Positions 31,834 through 42,911 of a DNA stretch of 52,398 bases are shown piece by piece (the stretch's first letter is position 1; each line of letters begins with the position of its first letter). Below the pieces are notes generated by a model. It worked only from the letters and a program-made list of their open reading frames with translations, was not told the origin of the DNA and searched no databases. The DNA is from Pinguiococcus pyrenoidosus (Eukaryota; Sar; Pinguiophyceae; Pinguiochrysidales; Pinguiochrysidaceae): positions 7,171-59,568 of the forward strand of contig JAAMXY010000219.1 of assembly GCA_019677205.1 (NCBI GenBank), in the 5' to 3' direction. The position numbers and the translations under genes were made by a program.

Positions 31834-31989
31834 ACAGGTTAGTTCACTTCAGTTCACTTCAGTTCGGTCCACTTCCGCTCCGTGCGGATCGGTTCACTTC
31901 AGTTCAATTTCGTACCAAAGAAGACGAATGATAGAGCCGAGATTCTTTTCAATGCAAAGCCTTGATTTTGTGTGTGTTTAGCATTCAGC
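31834..31989. other. Convergent spacer with ttcacttcag repeats
   Basis: The 156 nt between TRIP13 and RSPH10B stops hold three to four copies of agttcacttc (31838-31905), including a degenerate copy after gatcgg. Confidence 0.5.
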
Positions 31990-34552
31990 CTACTCCGACT
32001 CTATGTCCACCAGCGGCGGGATGCGGATGATCGGGCCGTGCATCTTTGGTAGCTTTGGTGCTTTCTCTGCACGTCCCAGGATAGGCTTTATGAGCTCCTC
32101 CGTGAGGGCTTCCGCTATCGCCGTCGCGCTCTGGAGCTCCGACTCGACCTTGCGGAGGAACACCTTGGCAAGCGACGCGGGAGTCTGCTCGTTCTCGCAA
32201 GACTCGGGGAGCTCGCCTGCATCTTTCAACGCCACAAGGAAAGCGCAGAAGGAAGACAGCACTTCCAGAACTTGCTCCGGGAGAAACTTGTACAGCAGCG
32301 TCTGCCCTTCAGCGAGAGTGATGGTGGTGTGGGCTTCTTCTTCGATCAGGACGGCCGTGGGAAAGTGCATGGCATACTGGCCTCCGATGTGCAGGGTGGG
32401 AAACGAGTTGACGACGTCGTTGAGGAAGCGCACGATGTGTGCTCGGCTCACCAGGCCCTCACTTTCTGTCCAACTGCTGGATGTGAGCCCGATGTCTTCC
32501 AGCAGCTGCAGAATGTCCCTTCCCAGTAGAACCCCGGTGTCGTTTCTGCCGTAGTGGTGCTGCAGAAGCGCCAGCAGTTCCTCCTTCACTTCCTCGTGAA
32601 AGAGGACAGCCGCGGCGTGCTTCACGTCACCAGATGAGTCGAAGGAGAGGCCCGGCGCCGAGCTAGAGATGTCCCCGATAGTCCAGACCGACGACCATTT
32701 CATCTCCGCCCGTTGGTCGTTCTCTTTGCTCCGATCCTTGAGGGTGCTGTCAAGCTGGCGCTGTGCCCGTCTTGCGGTTCCGGGAGCGGAGGAGGAAGAC
32801 CCCGGCGTTGTGCGCGACGATGCCTTTGACGACGTCTGGCGGCTTCGGGTACTGGTGCGACTCGACATCGATGGATCGAAGGCTTCTACGGCGTACGCCA
32901 GGGGCACGATGCCTCGGTGCATCAGATGCTTCACTGCGCTGGCAGCCGAGGCGTCTTGCTTCTCCTGCGGTTCCGCGCCGCTTGCTTTGGGAATACTCAC
33001 GACAGACCTGCCTAATCGACCTCTGATGATGGCGCATCGGACCAGGAGTTCGGTGAACTCCCGAAGCAACAGCGTGGACGAGCTGCTTGCGTCCAGGATG
33101 CTTGCTTTGTTCGCCAGCAGGTCATGAATCGTTCCTCTTCCGCTTTGCGTCTTCGCCAAGTAGTTCGCCCGATGCGCCGTGATTTCGGAGGCCAGCGCAC
33201 CGCGCATGGTGGAACAGACCTCTACAACGTCTGGCAAGCTGAATCGCGGTCCCACCAATCCCGCGGCCAGTGCAATTCGGAAGAACTGGTGGAGCGGCAG
33301 ACAGAAGTTTTCCGGATCTGGCGGTGGCAAGGCCATCACGTCGGACGGCATCTGGACGCTGGAATCTGCGTGGACCGCTCGCGCCTCGACGGCGCTGCTG
33401 TCGCTGTTGAGGTCTACGAAAAAAGCGTAGATGGTCTTGAGCTCCGAGGTGTAGCGCAGCACGATCTTCTCGATCATGCTCTTCTGGGCTTCGCAGTCTT
33501 CCGGTGCGCCATACAGCAGATCATCGATGTGGAAATGGACCTGGGGCGACACGTCAGCGGCATCTGCGGGCTCGTTGTCATTGTCCATCATCCGATCCTG
33601 CTCGAAGCGGCCGTGGTACACCCGACCATTGTCGAAGATGAACACGCCAAACCCATGCTTCACATTCATCTCCCACTCCCCGTCGTAGATGGATCCATTG
33701 GCATACCGAAAGATTCCGTGGCCCTGGCGATACCCATCTGTCCACTCCCCGGTGTACGAGTTGCACATCTGCCGGTGTACGGCGGCCAGGCCGCTTGGCC
33801 TCTCCTCCAGCCACACGTGGGTGCCGATGCCGTTCTGCTTGCCGTTGGCCCACTGGCCTTCATAGCGCTCGTTCAAGCCGAGCCAGTACATGGTGCCCTG
33901 GCCGTGTTTTTCATTCGCGAGCCACTCTCCTTCGTAGATGTTGCCGCTGGAGTACGTGAGCCGGCCTTGGCCTTCGCGTGCGTTGTCCACCCACTCCCCT
34001 ACTCAGTGAAGCGTTGTAAGCAACGAAGCCACACTACCTTTCTACCTTTCTTTCTTTCTTCCTTCCTTCCTTTCTTCCTTTTCCTTCTTTTTCCCTCCCC
34101 TCCAATCCACTGGGCAATGTCGACGCACCTTCGTAGCAGCAGCTCCGCTCCTTGTCATACCACAGTGTGCCCCTTCCGTGCCGCCGGCCTTCCACCCACT
34201 CGCCCTGGTACACTGTGTCGCCATCTGCGCTGCTGAAGCAGCCCTTTCCATGCCTCAGGCCTCCCTCCACCTCTCCCTCATAAATGGAGCCGTCGGTCCA
34301 CGTGTACTTGCCCACGCCGGTCACGCGATTCTGCTGGAACGTCCCTTCGTACACTACGCCGTCCTCCCAAGTGTACCTGCCGGAGCCGTCCATGAGGCCC
34401 CGGTAGAAATTGCCGCTGTAGCGCTGCCCATCAGCAAATATAGCTGTGCCCAGACCGTGGCAGTGCCCATCGTCGTCCAGATCGCCGTGGTACTCCTTCA
34501 GGATCAGCTGCGTCAGGCTGGGCTCTAGGGGAATCTCGTCGTCGACGCTCAT
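31990..34552 (-). CDS. RSPH10B: Radial spoke head 10 homolog B-like MORN-repeat protein
   Basis: Two exons, 34552-34129 and 33998-31990 (phase 1), giving 810 residues, close to animal RSPH10B (about 870). The N-terminus MSVDDEIPLEPSLTQLILKE is followed by about ten MORN repeats (residues 25-260), e.g. YSGNFYRGLMDGSGRYTWED, YEGEVEGGLRHGKGCFSS, YEGQWANGKQNGIGTHVW, YDGEWEMNVKHGFGVFIFDN. The repeat run includes the long insertion before NSYTGEWTDG that is typical of RSPH10B. The C-terminal half is helical and matches the family's general plan. RSPH10B is a head component of radial spokes in motile 9+2 axonemes. The intron (33999-34128) is purine-rich on the sense strand, lacks a normal pyrimidine tract except close to the acceptor, and is made largely of AAGG/GAAA slippage repeats. 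Confidence 0.9.
34034..34105. repeat. CTTT/CCTT low-complexity tract
   Basis: Pyrimidine-only stretch on the plus strand (ctttctttctttcttcc...), lying in the RSPH10B intron, where it reads as purines in the sense of transcription. Confidence 0.8.
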
Positions 34553-34908
34553 GGCCCAAGTGCTACTTTACGGAATTCACTGCCCTATTGCGCCAAGGTT
34601 TTTACATCCAATGTGAAGCGGATGGCGCAAGAAAACTGCCGATTTGAGCTCTGGAGAAGGTGCTGTGGCGCGGCGGCTGCCAATGCCGAAACGGTTTTGG
34701 TACTGCCTGCAGAGGTAACTCCTCGCGATTTGAGTTAGCGAATTGGAGAACCATGGCGGTGGAGCTCTAAGAGATTGGGACGGTTCGCCAGTCAGTGGAT
34801 TTTTGAATACTGTACAACATTTATCGATTTTTTAAGAACTTTGAGAAATTTTCAACAACTTTGAGAAAGATTCAACAACTTTGAGAAAGATTCAACAACT
34901 TTGAACGG
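34553..34908. promoter_or_regulatory. Divergent spacer: RSPH10B (-) / aldo-keto reductase (+)
   Basis: About 356 nt. AT-rich from 34795. Its right end carries a 20-nt tandem repeat that stops five nucleotides before the AKR start codon. Confidence 0.4.
34837..34904 (+). repeat. 20-nt tandem repeat (aactttgagaaagattcaac)n
   Basis: Three full copies (34837, 34857, 34877) and a partial fourth. The first copy differs in two or three bases. Position directly before the ATG means it is in the 5' UTR or core promoter. Confidence 0.85.
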
Positions 34909-36880
34909 ATGCGGTGCGCACGAGATGCGGATCCTTCGCGTGTTTGCATGTGTTTGCGCTCTCTTTTGTTCGTGTCGCTCCTGATTTGGCGCGTCGTCGC
35001 TCAGCCAGCTTGTGCCAGATTGACACTATCGAAAAGTGCTGCCGAGATGGAGCTTCTGAGGAAAGATCAAGACGTGAAACTTCTCCGCGAGTTGGTCTCC
35101 TACTACGAGCTGTTAAAGAGCTCGCAGTCTCCGGCGGCGGAGGCAGCGAAAGGCGCCGGAGAGGTCGCTCCGAACGGGTACGTTGCGCAGCAAAGTGGAA
35201 AGAGAGGCCATTCGGCACCTTTTGGAGAACCTGGCATCGTTTTGCGTTCGACACTTCAGTGCCAGATGTTGCGATTTCTGTGCCGTTCGCTTTCGTCTCT
35301 CGGACGAAATGGACGCACTTTTCCAGAATTCCTTCTCATACGTATGCGGTTTTTTTTTGTGCGTTTCGCTTCGGCAGAACCTTGACGGAGACGCAGAAGC
35401 AGCTCAGGAAGCCTGGCGTCGGCACGCTTTTGCCAGAGCTCGAAGACAAGCTGGTTGCACGGTTCGCCGTGCTGAGGGACAGGCAGCAGAAGGTGCTCGC
35501 CTTGGAGGATGGGCAGTTCTCCTGCCCCAAAGTGCGCTACGGCAAGACTGAGCTGAACATAAGCGTCGTGACTTGCGGCGGCATGCGGCAGCAGCTCACC
35601 TGGAAGAAGGATTTCGNNNNNNNNNNNNNNNNNNNNNNNNNNNNNNNNNNNNNNNNNNNNNNNNNNNNNNNNNNNNNNNNNNNNNNNNNNNNNNNNNNNN
35701 NNNNNNNNNNNNNNNNNNNNNNNNNNNNNNNNNNNNNNNNNNNNNGAGGCCTTCCGGCAGCTCATCGCGGAGGGCGTCACTGCCCGAGACCAGTTTTTGC
35801 TGCAGACCAAGGTGCCGCCAAAAGCGACGGCGGAGGAGTTTCGGAAAGAGCTGGAGAAGAGCTTTGAGTATCTCGGCGTTGAGTACGTCGATCTCTTCAG
35901 CTTCCACGGCCTCAATCGCGAGCACCACCTGAAGTGGATCTTTGACAACGGTGCGGAATCGAACTGGGCGGTGGTGCAGGAGCTCAAGGCGCAGGGAAAA
36001 ATCCGCCACATTGGGTTCAGCACCCACGCTCTGACACCCATCATCGTGAAAGCGATTGAGACGGATCAGTTTGAGTACGTGAATCTCCACTACCAGTTCT
36101 TCGGCTCCTATACTGGAACGGGATCAGGGTCCGGCCAAGGTATGCTGTGGAGCTGCACGTCCCCGTTGAAGATTCGCTCAGCCTCACCTTCTTGTCCCAT
36201 CTCTGCTACTTCCACAAGGCACTGGCACGGGCTTTGCTTCCGCGGGCGGCAATCTCGAAGCAGTCCGAGCCGCGGTCGCCCGTGACATGGGCGTGTTCGT
36301 GATCTCTCCGTACGACAAGGGCGGCATGCTTTACAAGCCTTCGACGAAGGTCTACAACCTCTGCATGCCCGAAATGTCTCCGATGGAGCTGGAGGCGCTG
36401 TGGAGCTGGCATCATCCGGATCCCACAGTGCAGATGCACACCATCTCTGTCGGAGCGGCGCGTCCAAGCGACTTCGACGAGCCGATCCTCGCAGCGGCTC
36501 GGCTGGGCGAGGCCGACCTCGACCAGAAGATTCAGATGGTCACAGCTAGGTTGAAGGACGCGGCGGAGGCTGCTTTCGACGCGGAATGGCTGGAGGGTTG
36601 GCACAAGAACGTGCCGGATGTCTATGAGTCGCGGACGGGAGTGTATATGCATCAAATCCTGTGGCTCTGGAGCCTTGTGAAGGCTTTTGGGATGTACGAC
36701 TTCGCCAAGGCCAGATACGGCAACTGCCTGAGCAACTCCATGAATTGGGATCCGTCCAAATCCTTTGAAGACAACACGGCAGGCTGGAACTTCGTTCCTG
36801 GCTGCGCCTTCCGCGAGGATGCCGTGGAGACCCTTATCGACGAGCTAACCGCGAAGGGCCATCCGGAGCCGACGAGGTGA
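34909..36880 (+). CDS. Aldo/keto reductase, cyanobacterial-type (COG1453-like), with assembly gap
   Basis: Exon 1 is 34909-35177, exon 2 is 35378 into the gap, then ...-36139 and 36219-36880 (phases 2 and 1). The N-terminus has a hydrophobic segment (SLLFVSLLIWRVVAQ, residues about 18-32) that looks like a signal peptide, so plastid or secretory targeting is possible. The core follows the AKR fold: VRYGKTELNISVVTCGGMRQ, VDLFSFHGLN, KIRHIGFSTHALTP, YVNLHYQF, DMGVFVISPYDKGGMLY and SVGAARPSDFDEP. These last motifs match the predicted oxidoreductases common in cyanobacteria and plastid-bearing algae. The catalytic strand around Asp/Tyr (GxxxxDTAxxYG) falls in the run of Ns. The reading frame differs by one base across the gap, so the gap length is not exact. 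Expected activity is NADPH-dependent carbonyl reduction; substrate unknown. Confidence 0.85.
35617..35745. other. Assembly gap (129 N)
   Basis: Unknown bases inside the AKR coding region. About 43 codons of the AKR barrel are missing, roughly the size expected for the absent nucleotide/active-site segment. Confidence 1.
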
Positions 36881-37406
36881 GATCCCCTGCCCGATGGCGG
36901 GAGGTGGAGTTCATGAGACTTACGGACGGAGCTTCCTCAGGATCATCAACATCTTGCGGGAAGCAGATTCTTGGTTGAACATGGAAGCGGACGCAGCGCT
37001 GAGCCTGGAGGAGAAGGTAGGGTCGCCGTGCTGCAGCGGATGGTGAGTGGGAATCGACCTGGACTGACCACCTGCCGCTTTTGTGGAAAGATTTCCCGCG
37101 GCTGGGGCGCCGCTACGGATCAGCCCTGGGTGCCCTTTCCCGAGCGAGGCTAGGCTAGCCATGAAGGAAAAAGAAGAGTACCGTGATCGAAAATGGACGG
37201 CTGTTGTCTACGGGACTGCGAGGTTTCCGGTCTTTCGCTTTCACACTATTGCATGCACACTCGATAACTCTCGCGTGCGCCATCAGCGGGAACGCTACGA
37301 AACGACTCCTGACGGCGCAGTATGTCAAAGCAAGTGGCAGCTTGTCGCACTTTGGATTCTCCCGACGGAAGGGCTTCTGATGGTCCTCTGGACGGTGCTG
37401 TGGGCG
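36881..37406. other. Convergent 3' spacer
   Basis: The 526 nt between the AKR and DOT1-like stops. The open frames here (e.g. plus strand from 37083) are antisense shadows. Nothing else seen. Confidence 0.4.
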
Positions 37407-39593
37407 CTACTTTCGCTCCAGGATGTGAACGCAGATGCGTCCCCAACTCATTTTGAACCAGCCATTGTAGACGACCGAGAAATGATCTTCGGCATTCGGC
37501 CACACCTTGAGGGTGCAGAACTTGGACCCCCTTTTCATTCGCGCCGCCAGCTTGCCTATCTTTTCCTTGGAATGAGGAAGAAGGCGTCAACGACTGACTC
37601 CTCCTCCTTCCATTTTGCCGGTGGGACGTCCACGGAGACTTACCAGGAGTTCATCAGTGAAGCAGATGGAGCTGGTGTACACGACATCTGCGTAGGACCA
37701 GTCTACGATGGTCATGTCGCCAGCGATGAGCTCGATCGAAGGGAGGCTGAAACTGAGGAGACGGCTCAACGTGTCGCTTCGAGCGCCCGTGACCCGGTCC
37801 TTCAGCTCTTCAGCTGCCTTGTGCAAGCTTGGTAGGAGCTCGATGCCGACGCATCTCCCGAAGCCATGCCCTCCAAAGGCCGCTGCGAAGACTGCCTTCC
37901 CGGTACCGGAGCCCAAGTCCACGAACGAAGCGCCCGGCTGCACGTCGCACTTTGCAAGCAGCTTTGAAAAGCTCACGAACTCGACTTCACCATACGTAAA
38001 ACTGCTATTCCCGTGCTTGTCAAGCTCGCTGCGATCATGCTGGCTGACGCTGCCGCCATCAACGTCGCCAAAGAGCTCGGTCCAAGCTCGAAAAGGATCG
38101 CGCAACGGTGGCGGGAGAATCTGGATCTCTTCGCGCTCGCTAACAACTATCTTGCACGGGCGCTCCTCTTGCGCCCTGGTGCTGGATCCGGCTGCAGAGC
38201 AGCCGTCCATGTCAAGCCAGCTTTGAAGCCGCACGCCAACGTAGCAAAAGTCTCCGTTGTACTTCCATTCGTCGCATTCCAAAAGCGCATTCGCTGGCCC
38301 TTCCGGAGAAATCGCCCGCATGGTGGTATCCTCGGCGGTTGGGTACATCACGCAGCAGCTGATGTACATGATTGGGCGGTTCTCGTTGTCCATCTTGCTC
38401 AGCTGCTCCTCGGTGAGCTGATACTGACTCAGATCCGCGGTGTAGATGCCTCTCCCGAAGGTCTGCACCAGGTCTTGCTCCTCCGCTTCGCTGTCGGGTC
38501 CTCCCGCATCGAAGCCATCGTCATCCAGTCCATTGCAACCGTCAGGATCGTCCGTGGCGTAGAGCTTGAGACGCAGCTGAGAGCGCCTCTCTGGGTCCAC
38601 CCGGAACTTGAAGTAGCAGTACGAGTCGCTCCTCGCGGTGAACTCGACTGACGAGTTGATGGCGAGCTCGACGATGGGGAGCGGTGGAGTGACTTTGACC
38701 TCGACGTCGAAGACGTTTCTCTCTTTGTAGCCCAGAACTCCAATCAGATACGTGTTGCCCATGCGAGCGCTGGAGTCCCCGGGATGCACCTCCACTCGAT
38801 CTGCGCCAACATTGCAGCTCTTCCACACGTAGCGCTCTCGATCCAGTCGCCCTTGCCCGTTCGCGACGTTGGACACGTACAGGTCCGGATCTCCGATGGG
38901 TTCGCCGTCCTCATCGAAAGCAGGTCGCGCGTGGATCGTGATGAGCGCGTCTGGCTGCGTGTTCACGAAGCGGTAGTACGTGAACTCGGAGGTTCCGTTC
39001 TCGCCTCGGATCGTCGCGTTCGGGGGAAGGCCCACCGCTTCGATTGCTTGCACGTAGGTGACCCCGCATTTTACGCTCATCTGCGCGCTATGGGTACCTA
39101 TGTGCTCCACTGCAATGTAGTACGCTCCAGCGGCGTCGGTACGGTCCAAAGAAATGGCAACAAATCGCTCTCCGTCGCGCGTGAAGCCGTCTTCTGGATT
39201 CCATTGGGAGTCGAAGCGCGACTCTCCTGCGCACTCGGACAACAGCGGAGACCCTGGCTCGCCTTTGCCTCTTCGCACAAAAATGCGACACGTCTCTGCG
39301 TTCTCCTTGTACGTCTGATGGTCGTCTTGGAGGGCAGATACGGACACCAGCAGGATGTCGTTTTGCGTCGCCGCCGTCGGATCCACAAACACTACGAAGT
39401 GCGACGTGCAGCCTTTCGAGATGTCTTCATACGACGCCAGTGATTCTTTGACCTCGATGACTTTGGGACCATATTCCAGCGCATTGGTGGACTCTTCCAA
39501 CTGCTCCAAAGTGTGCCAAAGATCCGGGCCCAGAAGCGCTTCCGAGCTCAAGGTGTCGTCGCCGTCCGTAGCTTGAACCACAAAGTCCGTCAT
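37407..39593 (-). CDS. Beta-domain protein fused to a DOT1-like methyltransferase
   Basis: Two exons, 39593-37644 and 37565-37407 (phase 0), giving 702 residues. Residues 1 to about 500 are beta-rich with two or three domains resembling secreted-protease PPC/jelly-roll modules (DILLVSVSALQDDHQ, AYYIAVEHIG, YYRFVNTQPDALITIHARP, GDPDLYVSNVANG). No signal peptide is seen. From about residue 530 comes a class I SAM methyltransferase of DOT1 type: YGEVEFVSFSKLLAKC, FVDLGSGTGKAVFAAAF, RCVGIELLPSLHKAAEEL, IELIAGDMTIVDW and ADVVYTSSICFTDELL. Exon 2 then adds EKIGKLAARMKRGSKFCTLK, completing the fold. DOT1 enzymes methylate histone H3 K79, but many protist DOT1-fold proteins have other targets. The domain fusion is unusual. 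Confidence 0.82.
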
Positions 39594-40413
39594 GATGCAC
39601 GCAGCGCACTTTCCTGATGAATGCTACGACGGACGCGCTTCAGCGAACAGGAGCAGGAGTCGCAGAGCGGTAGATGGCCAAATGAAGAACTCCAAAAAAT
39701 CAAATCAGTCCTTGGCGCCAAAGTGGTCTGCGAGATCCCACCGGCAGTCCTTGAGGTCGGATCACCTTGCTCGTTGCTGCAGTGGGCAGACTGCTGCAGG
39801 CTGACCTCGACGGGATGACCTCTGCGGTCTCCAGACAACAGGGTGTGGCGGGAGACTGCAGTCGGAGAGCGGCTTTTTGCCACCGAAATGACGGAAAGAC
39901 GGAAAGACGGAAACGCGGGCGATGAAAACAACATCTATGGCGCAGAGGGGATCGATACTGGAGGAAATTCTTCTGCTCTGTCACGCCTGGCCCTGGAAAG
40001 GATGAATGAAAACAAGATGGAAGAGATCCTCCGTTTCATTTCCTCATTCTAAAACAGATCTGCATCGTTGATCGGCCATGGCATGCAAGTGTTCTGCATG
40101 ATCTGACCAATGATGCGAGTCCGATGCGAGGCCTGATCTCGCATGCACCAATCCCAGCACGGGAAAGGTTCAAACACGAGGAACGCATACTCGGCTCACT
40201 CCGCGCCCTTCTCCTCCGTGTGGCGCCTCCTCCACCTCAAATCCTTGGTCTGCTGCTGTCCACAGACTGCGCAGATCCTCGTTTTCCCTTCACTTGCGCT
40301 CGCTGGGTGAACAGGCCTTCGGCCAGCCTGCTGAGACGTGCGCACGCATTGGCGCGAAGATCCGAACGAGACGCCTGCAATCCTGTCCAAGTGCCGTCGG
40401 ACGGGAAACAAAG
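39594..40413. promoter_or_regulatory. Divergent spacer: DOT1-like (-) / DAW1 (+)
   Basis: About 820 nt. Small open frames on both strands show no domain. Includes a purine-rich gacggaaagacggaaa stretch near 39890 and several gcatgc sites near 40080-40145. Confidence 0.3.
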
Positions 40414-41667
40414 ATGAAGCTGAAGCGCTTCCTGCTGAGATACTATCCTCCTGGCATCATACTGGAGTATGAGCTGCGCGACCGGAGCCGCGAGCACAAG
40501 GAAATCGACTTGCTGCACCTGACCCAGGAAACCGACATCGAAGTGCTCGTGAATCAGATTGTCTTCGAAGAGCCGCTGGTGTCTGAGAATCGCAAGCCAC
40601 AGCTCCGGCGCCTGATTTACAAGCTGATCGAGAAGCAGGAGACGCAGACCAGCTCGGACTTCTACCTCTTCAAGATCCTGCGGGCGCACATTCTGCCCCT
40701 CACGAACTGCGCCTTCAACAAGAGCGGGGACAAGTTTATCACCGGGAGCTATGATCGGACGTGCAAGGTTTGGAACACCATGACCGGCGACGAGCTGCTG
40801 TCCCTGGAGGGCCATCGGAACGTGGTGTACGCCATCGCCTTCAACAACCCGTATGGAGACAAGATCGTGACGGGCAGCTTCGACAAGACGGCCAAGCTGT
40901 GGAACGCGGAGGAAGGCGAGCTGCTCCACACGTTCCGCGGGCACGCGACGGAGATCGTCTGCTTGTCCTTTGACCCGCAGGGCTCCGTGATTGCCACCGG
41001 ATCGATGGACAACACGGCGAGACTGTGGGACGTCGAGACCGGCGAATGCCTGCACAACCTCCTGGGCCACACGGCGGAGATCGTCTCGCTCAACTTCGAC
41101 ACCCAGGGCCAGCGCATCATCACGGGAAGCTTCGATCATACAGTGAAGGTGTGGGACGTGCGGAACGGGCGCTGCATTCACACCCTCGGAGGACACCACG
41201 GAGAGATCAGCTCGACGCAGTTCAATTTTAGCTCGGACCTGTGCATCAGCGGCTCCATCGACCGGACTTGCAAGATCTGGGACGTCGCTCACGGGAGGTG
41301 TATCCACACCCTCCGTGGTCACAACGATGAGATCTTAGATGTTGCGTTCAACAGCACAGGCAGTAAACTGGCCACTGCGTCGGCCGATTCCACGGCACGG
41401 GTGTACAATACCATGACGGGTGCCTGTCAAGCGATCCTGATGGGACACGACGGCGAGATATCCAAGCTGCAGTTCAACCCGCAAGGGACCAAGATCGTGA
41501 CGGCGTCCAGTGACAAGAATGCGTGCATCTGGGATGTGAACACGGGTGAATGCCTTCAGGTGCTGGACGGCCACACCGACGAGATCTTCTCGTGCGCTTT
41601 CAACTACGAAGGCGATACCATCATCACAGGATCAAAGGACAACACATGCCGAATCTGGAAGACCTAG
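40414..41667 (+). CDS. DAW1: Dynein assembly factor with WD repeats 1 (DAW1/ODA16)
   Basis: Single exon, 417 residues, the family's usual length (about 415-446). Starts [20 protein letters not shown], the conserved ODA16/DAW1 N-terminus, followed by a helical segment (residues 30-80) and eight WD40 repeats with typical GH...WD pairs (e.g. [62 protein letters not shown] at the end). ODA16 is the IFT cargo adaptor for outer-arm dynein in motile flagella. In-frame codons continue upstream of the Met at 40414 (to 40294), but this Met matches the conserved start. It implies outer dynein arms and intraflagellar transport in this organism. Confidence 0.96.
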   Translation: MKLKRFLLRYYPPGIILEYELRDRSREHKEIDLLHLTQETDIEVLVNQIVFEEPLVSENRKPQLRRLIYKLIEKQETQTSSDFYLFKILRAHILPLTNCAFNKSGDKFITGSYDRTCKVWNTMTGDELLSLEGHRNVVYAIAFNNPYGDKIVTGSFDKTAKLWNAEEGELLHTFRGHATEIVCLSFDPQGSVIATGSMDNTARLWDVETGECLHNLLGHTAEIVSLNFDTQGQRIITGSFDHTVKVWDVRNGRCIHTLGGHHGEISSTQFNFSSDLCISGSIDRTCKIWDVAHGRCIHTLRGHNDEILDVAFNSTGSKLATASADSTARVYNTMTGACQAILMGHDGEISKLQFNPQGTKIVTASSDKNACIWDVNTGECLQVLDGHTDEIFSCAFNYEGDTIITGSKDNTCRIWKT

Positions 41668-41863
41668 ATAGAGCCGCTGCATAGGAGAAGTATTAGTAGG
41701 TAGCCTGCTCGATGACGATGGTGTGGAGGTTAGTTGAATGTCACCCCCCTCCCCCCAAGCTAGATACAGCGTTTGCTTGCGGTCAGGAACTTGGAGCGAG
41801 CGTCGGAGAAGCCTCCGTCAAAGATTGAAGACGCTTACGAAAAACTAAAATGAGTGATCTATC
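41668..41863. other. Convergent 3' spacer
   Basis: The 196 nt between DAW1 and EEF1AKMT1 stops. A C-run (caccccccctcccccc-type) lies near 41740. Confidence 0.4.
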
Positions 41864-42911
41864 TTATGCTGTTTGTTGCTGCACGATGGCGTTTTGCTGA
41901 TCGCCGATCTCGCCGTCCTCGAGCCAGCTCCCGAGCGGAAAGGTCTCCAGCGGCTCGAAGTTCGTGTAGGTGTACATGGGGGTGGCAAACTTGGACGAGA
42001 AGGACAGTCTATATGTGGTTGGCCTGAAGCCGAAGTCCCTGAAGATGTCTCTGCTGAGCAGGGCAGAGACGAAGACGCACGGCGTGAAGTCCACGCCGGG
42101 CACGCCGTTGGCGTCCTTCGGGGTGATAGGAAGCTTTGCCATTCGCCTCATGCCTTCCAACGTAGCGACGACCGTCTCCGATTCTAGCCGTGTAGAAGGC
42201 GTCGAGAGGAAGCGTGAGCTCCCTTCCGCTTGCCGGCAATGGTCGGCGCCAAGCGAGGCCTGGCGCGAAGCAACTCGCGGCTGCATACCTGTGTACGGCG
42301 GATCCGCCAAGATGGCATCGTAGGCGTGCTCCATTTCCGGATGCTCTCGCAGCAGCCCCTCTACATCGTACACATCATAGAACACAAATTCCTCCGGGTA
42401 GGTCTCTCCGAAGCGTCGATCGTACTCCAGGATCTTGACGTTTTTCCGACTCCTTCCCTATGGGACGAAGCGCCCGAAACGTCAGAGTCCCTTAGCTCTT
42501 GACGCTGAACGAGGATACGAGGGCTTCACCTCTGGAGTATCGCGCATGCCTTTGAGACACGTCGGGGAGCACAGAATGGCAATGCCGCCCTCGTCGTCGC
42601 CGCCATCGGCGGCATTCGCCGCTTCGTCGGCGATGTTCATCACCGCTTGCGCCAGCGTCTGGGCTGTCTCGTCCGTGTACCAGAACTGCGAGAGGCCAAA
42701 GTCTTCCGTGACTCCATTGGCCTCGTCCTTGGAGTGCAGAAAGGCCTGCAAGGCTGCCAGCGTCTCGGCGCTCAGCTCCTCCACGCCTGCGGAAATGGAG
42801 TTTTGGGAGCTTTTTGTCAGAGTGGAGTCGTGCCTGAAGCGGCCTGCGGATGGTCCACGCCGCTCAGAAAAGTGCATACACCGTACCTATCTGCTTGTCT
42901 TCGTCGTCCAT
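41864..42911 (-). CDS. EEF1AKMT1: EEF1A lysine methyltransferase 1-like (N6AMT2/EFM5)
   Basis: Four exons, 42911-42887, 42786-42530, 42457-42289 and 42183-41864 (phases 1, 0, 1), giving 256 residues, near the family's about 215-250. Order: MDDEDKQIGVEELSAETLAA, LSQFWYTDETAQTLAQAV, GGIAILCSPTCLKGMRD, VKILEYDRRFGETYPEEFVF, YDVYDVEGLL, then the catalytic AILADPPYTESE (DPPY motif of this methyltransferase group), and a C-terminal strand RLSFSSKFATPMYTYTNFEP. The enzyme trimethylates a conserved N-terminal lysine (K79 in human) of translation elongation factor eEF1A in the cytosol. The first exon codes for only eight full residues. Confidence 0.9.

Noticed and set aside
37083-37835. 250-codon plus-strand frame
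   Set aside because: Lies antisense to the DOT1-like gene's 3' exons, with no domain, and would break the spliced methyltransferase end.
40237-41322. 361-codon minus-strand open frame
   Set aside because: Antisense of DAW1 WD40 repeats.
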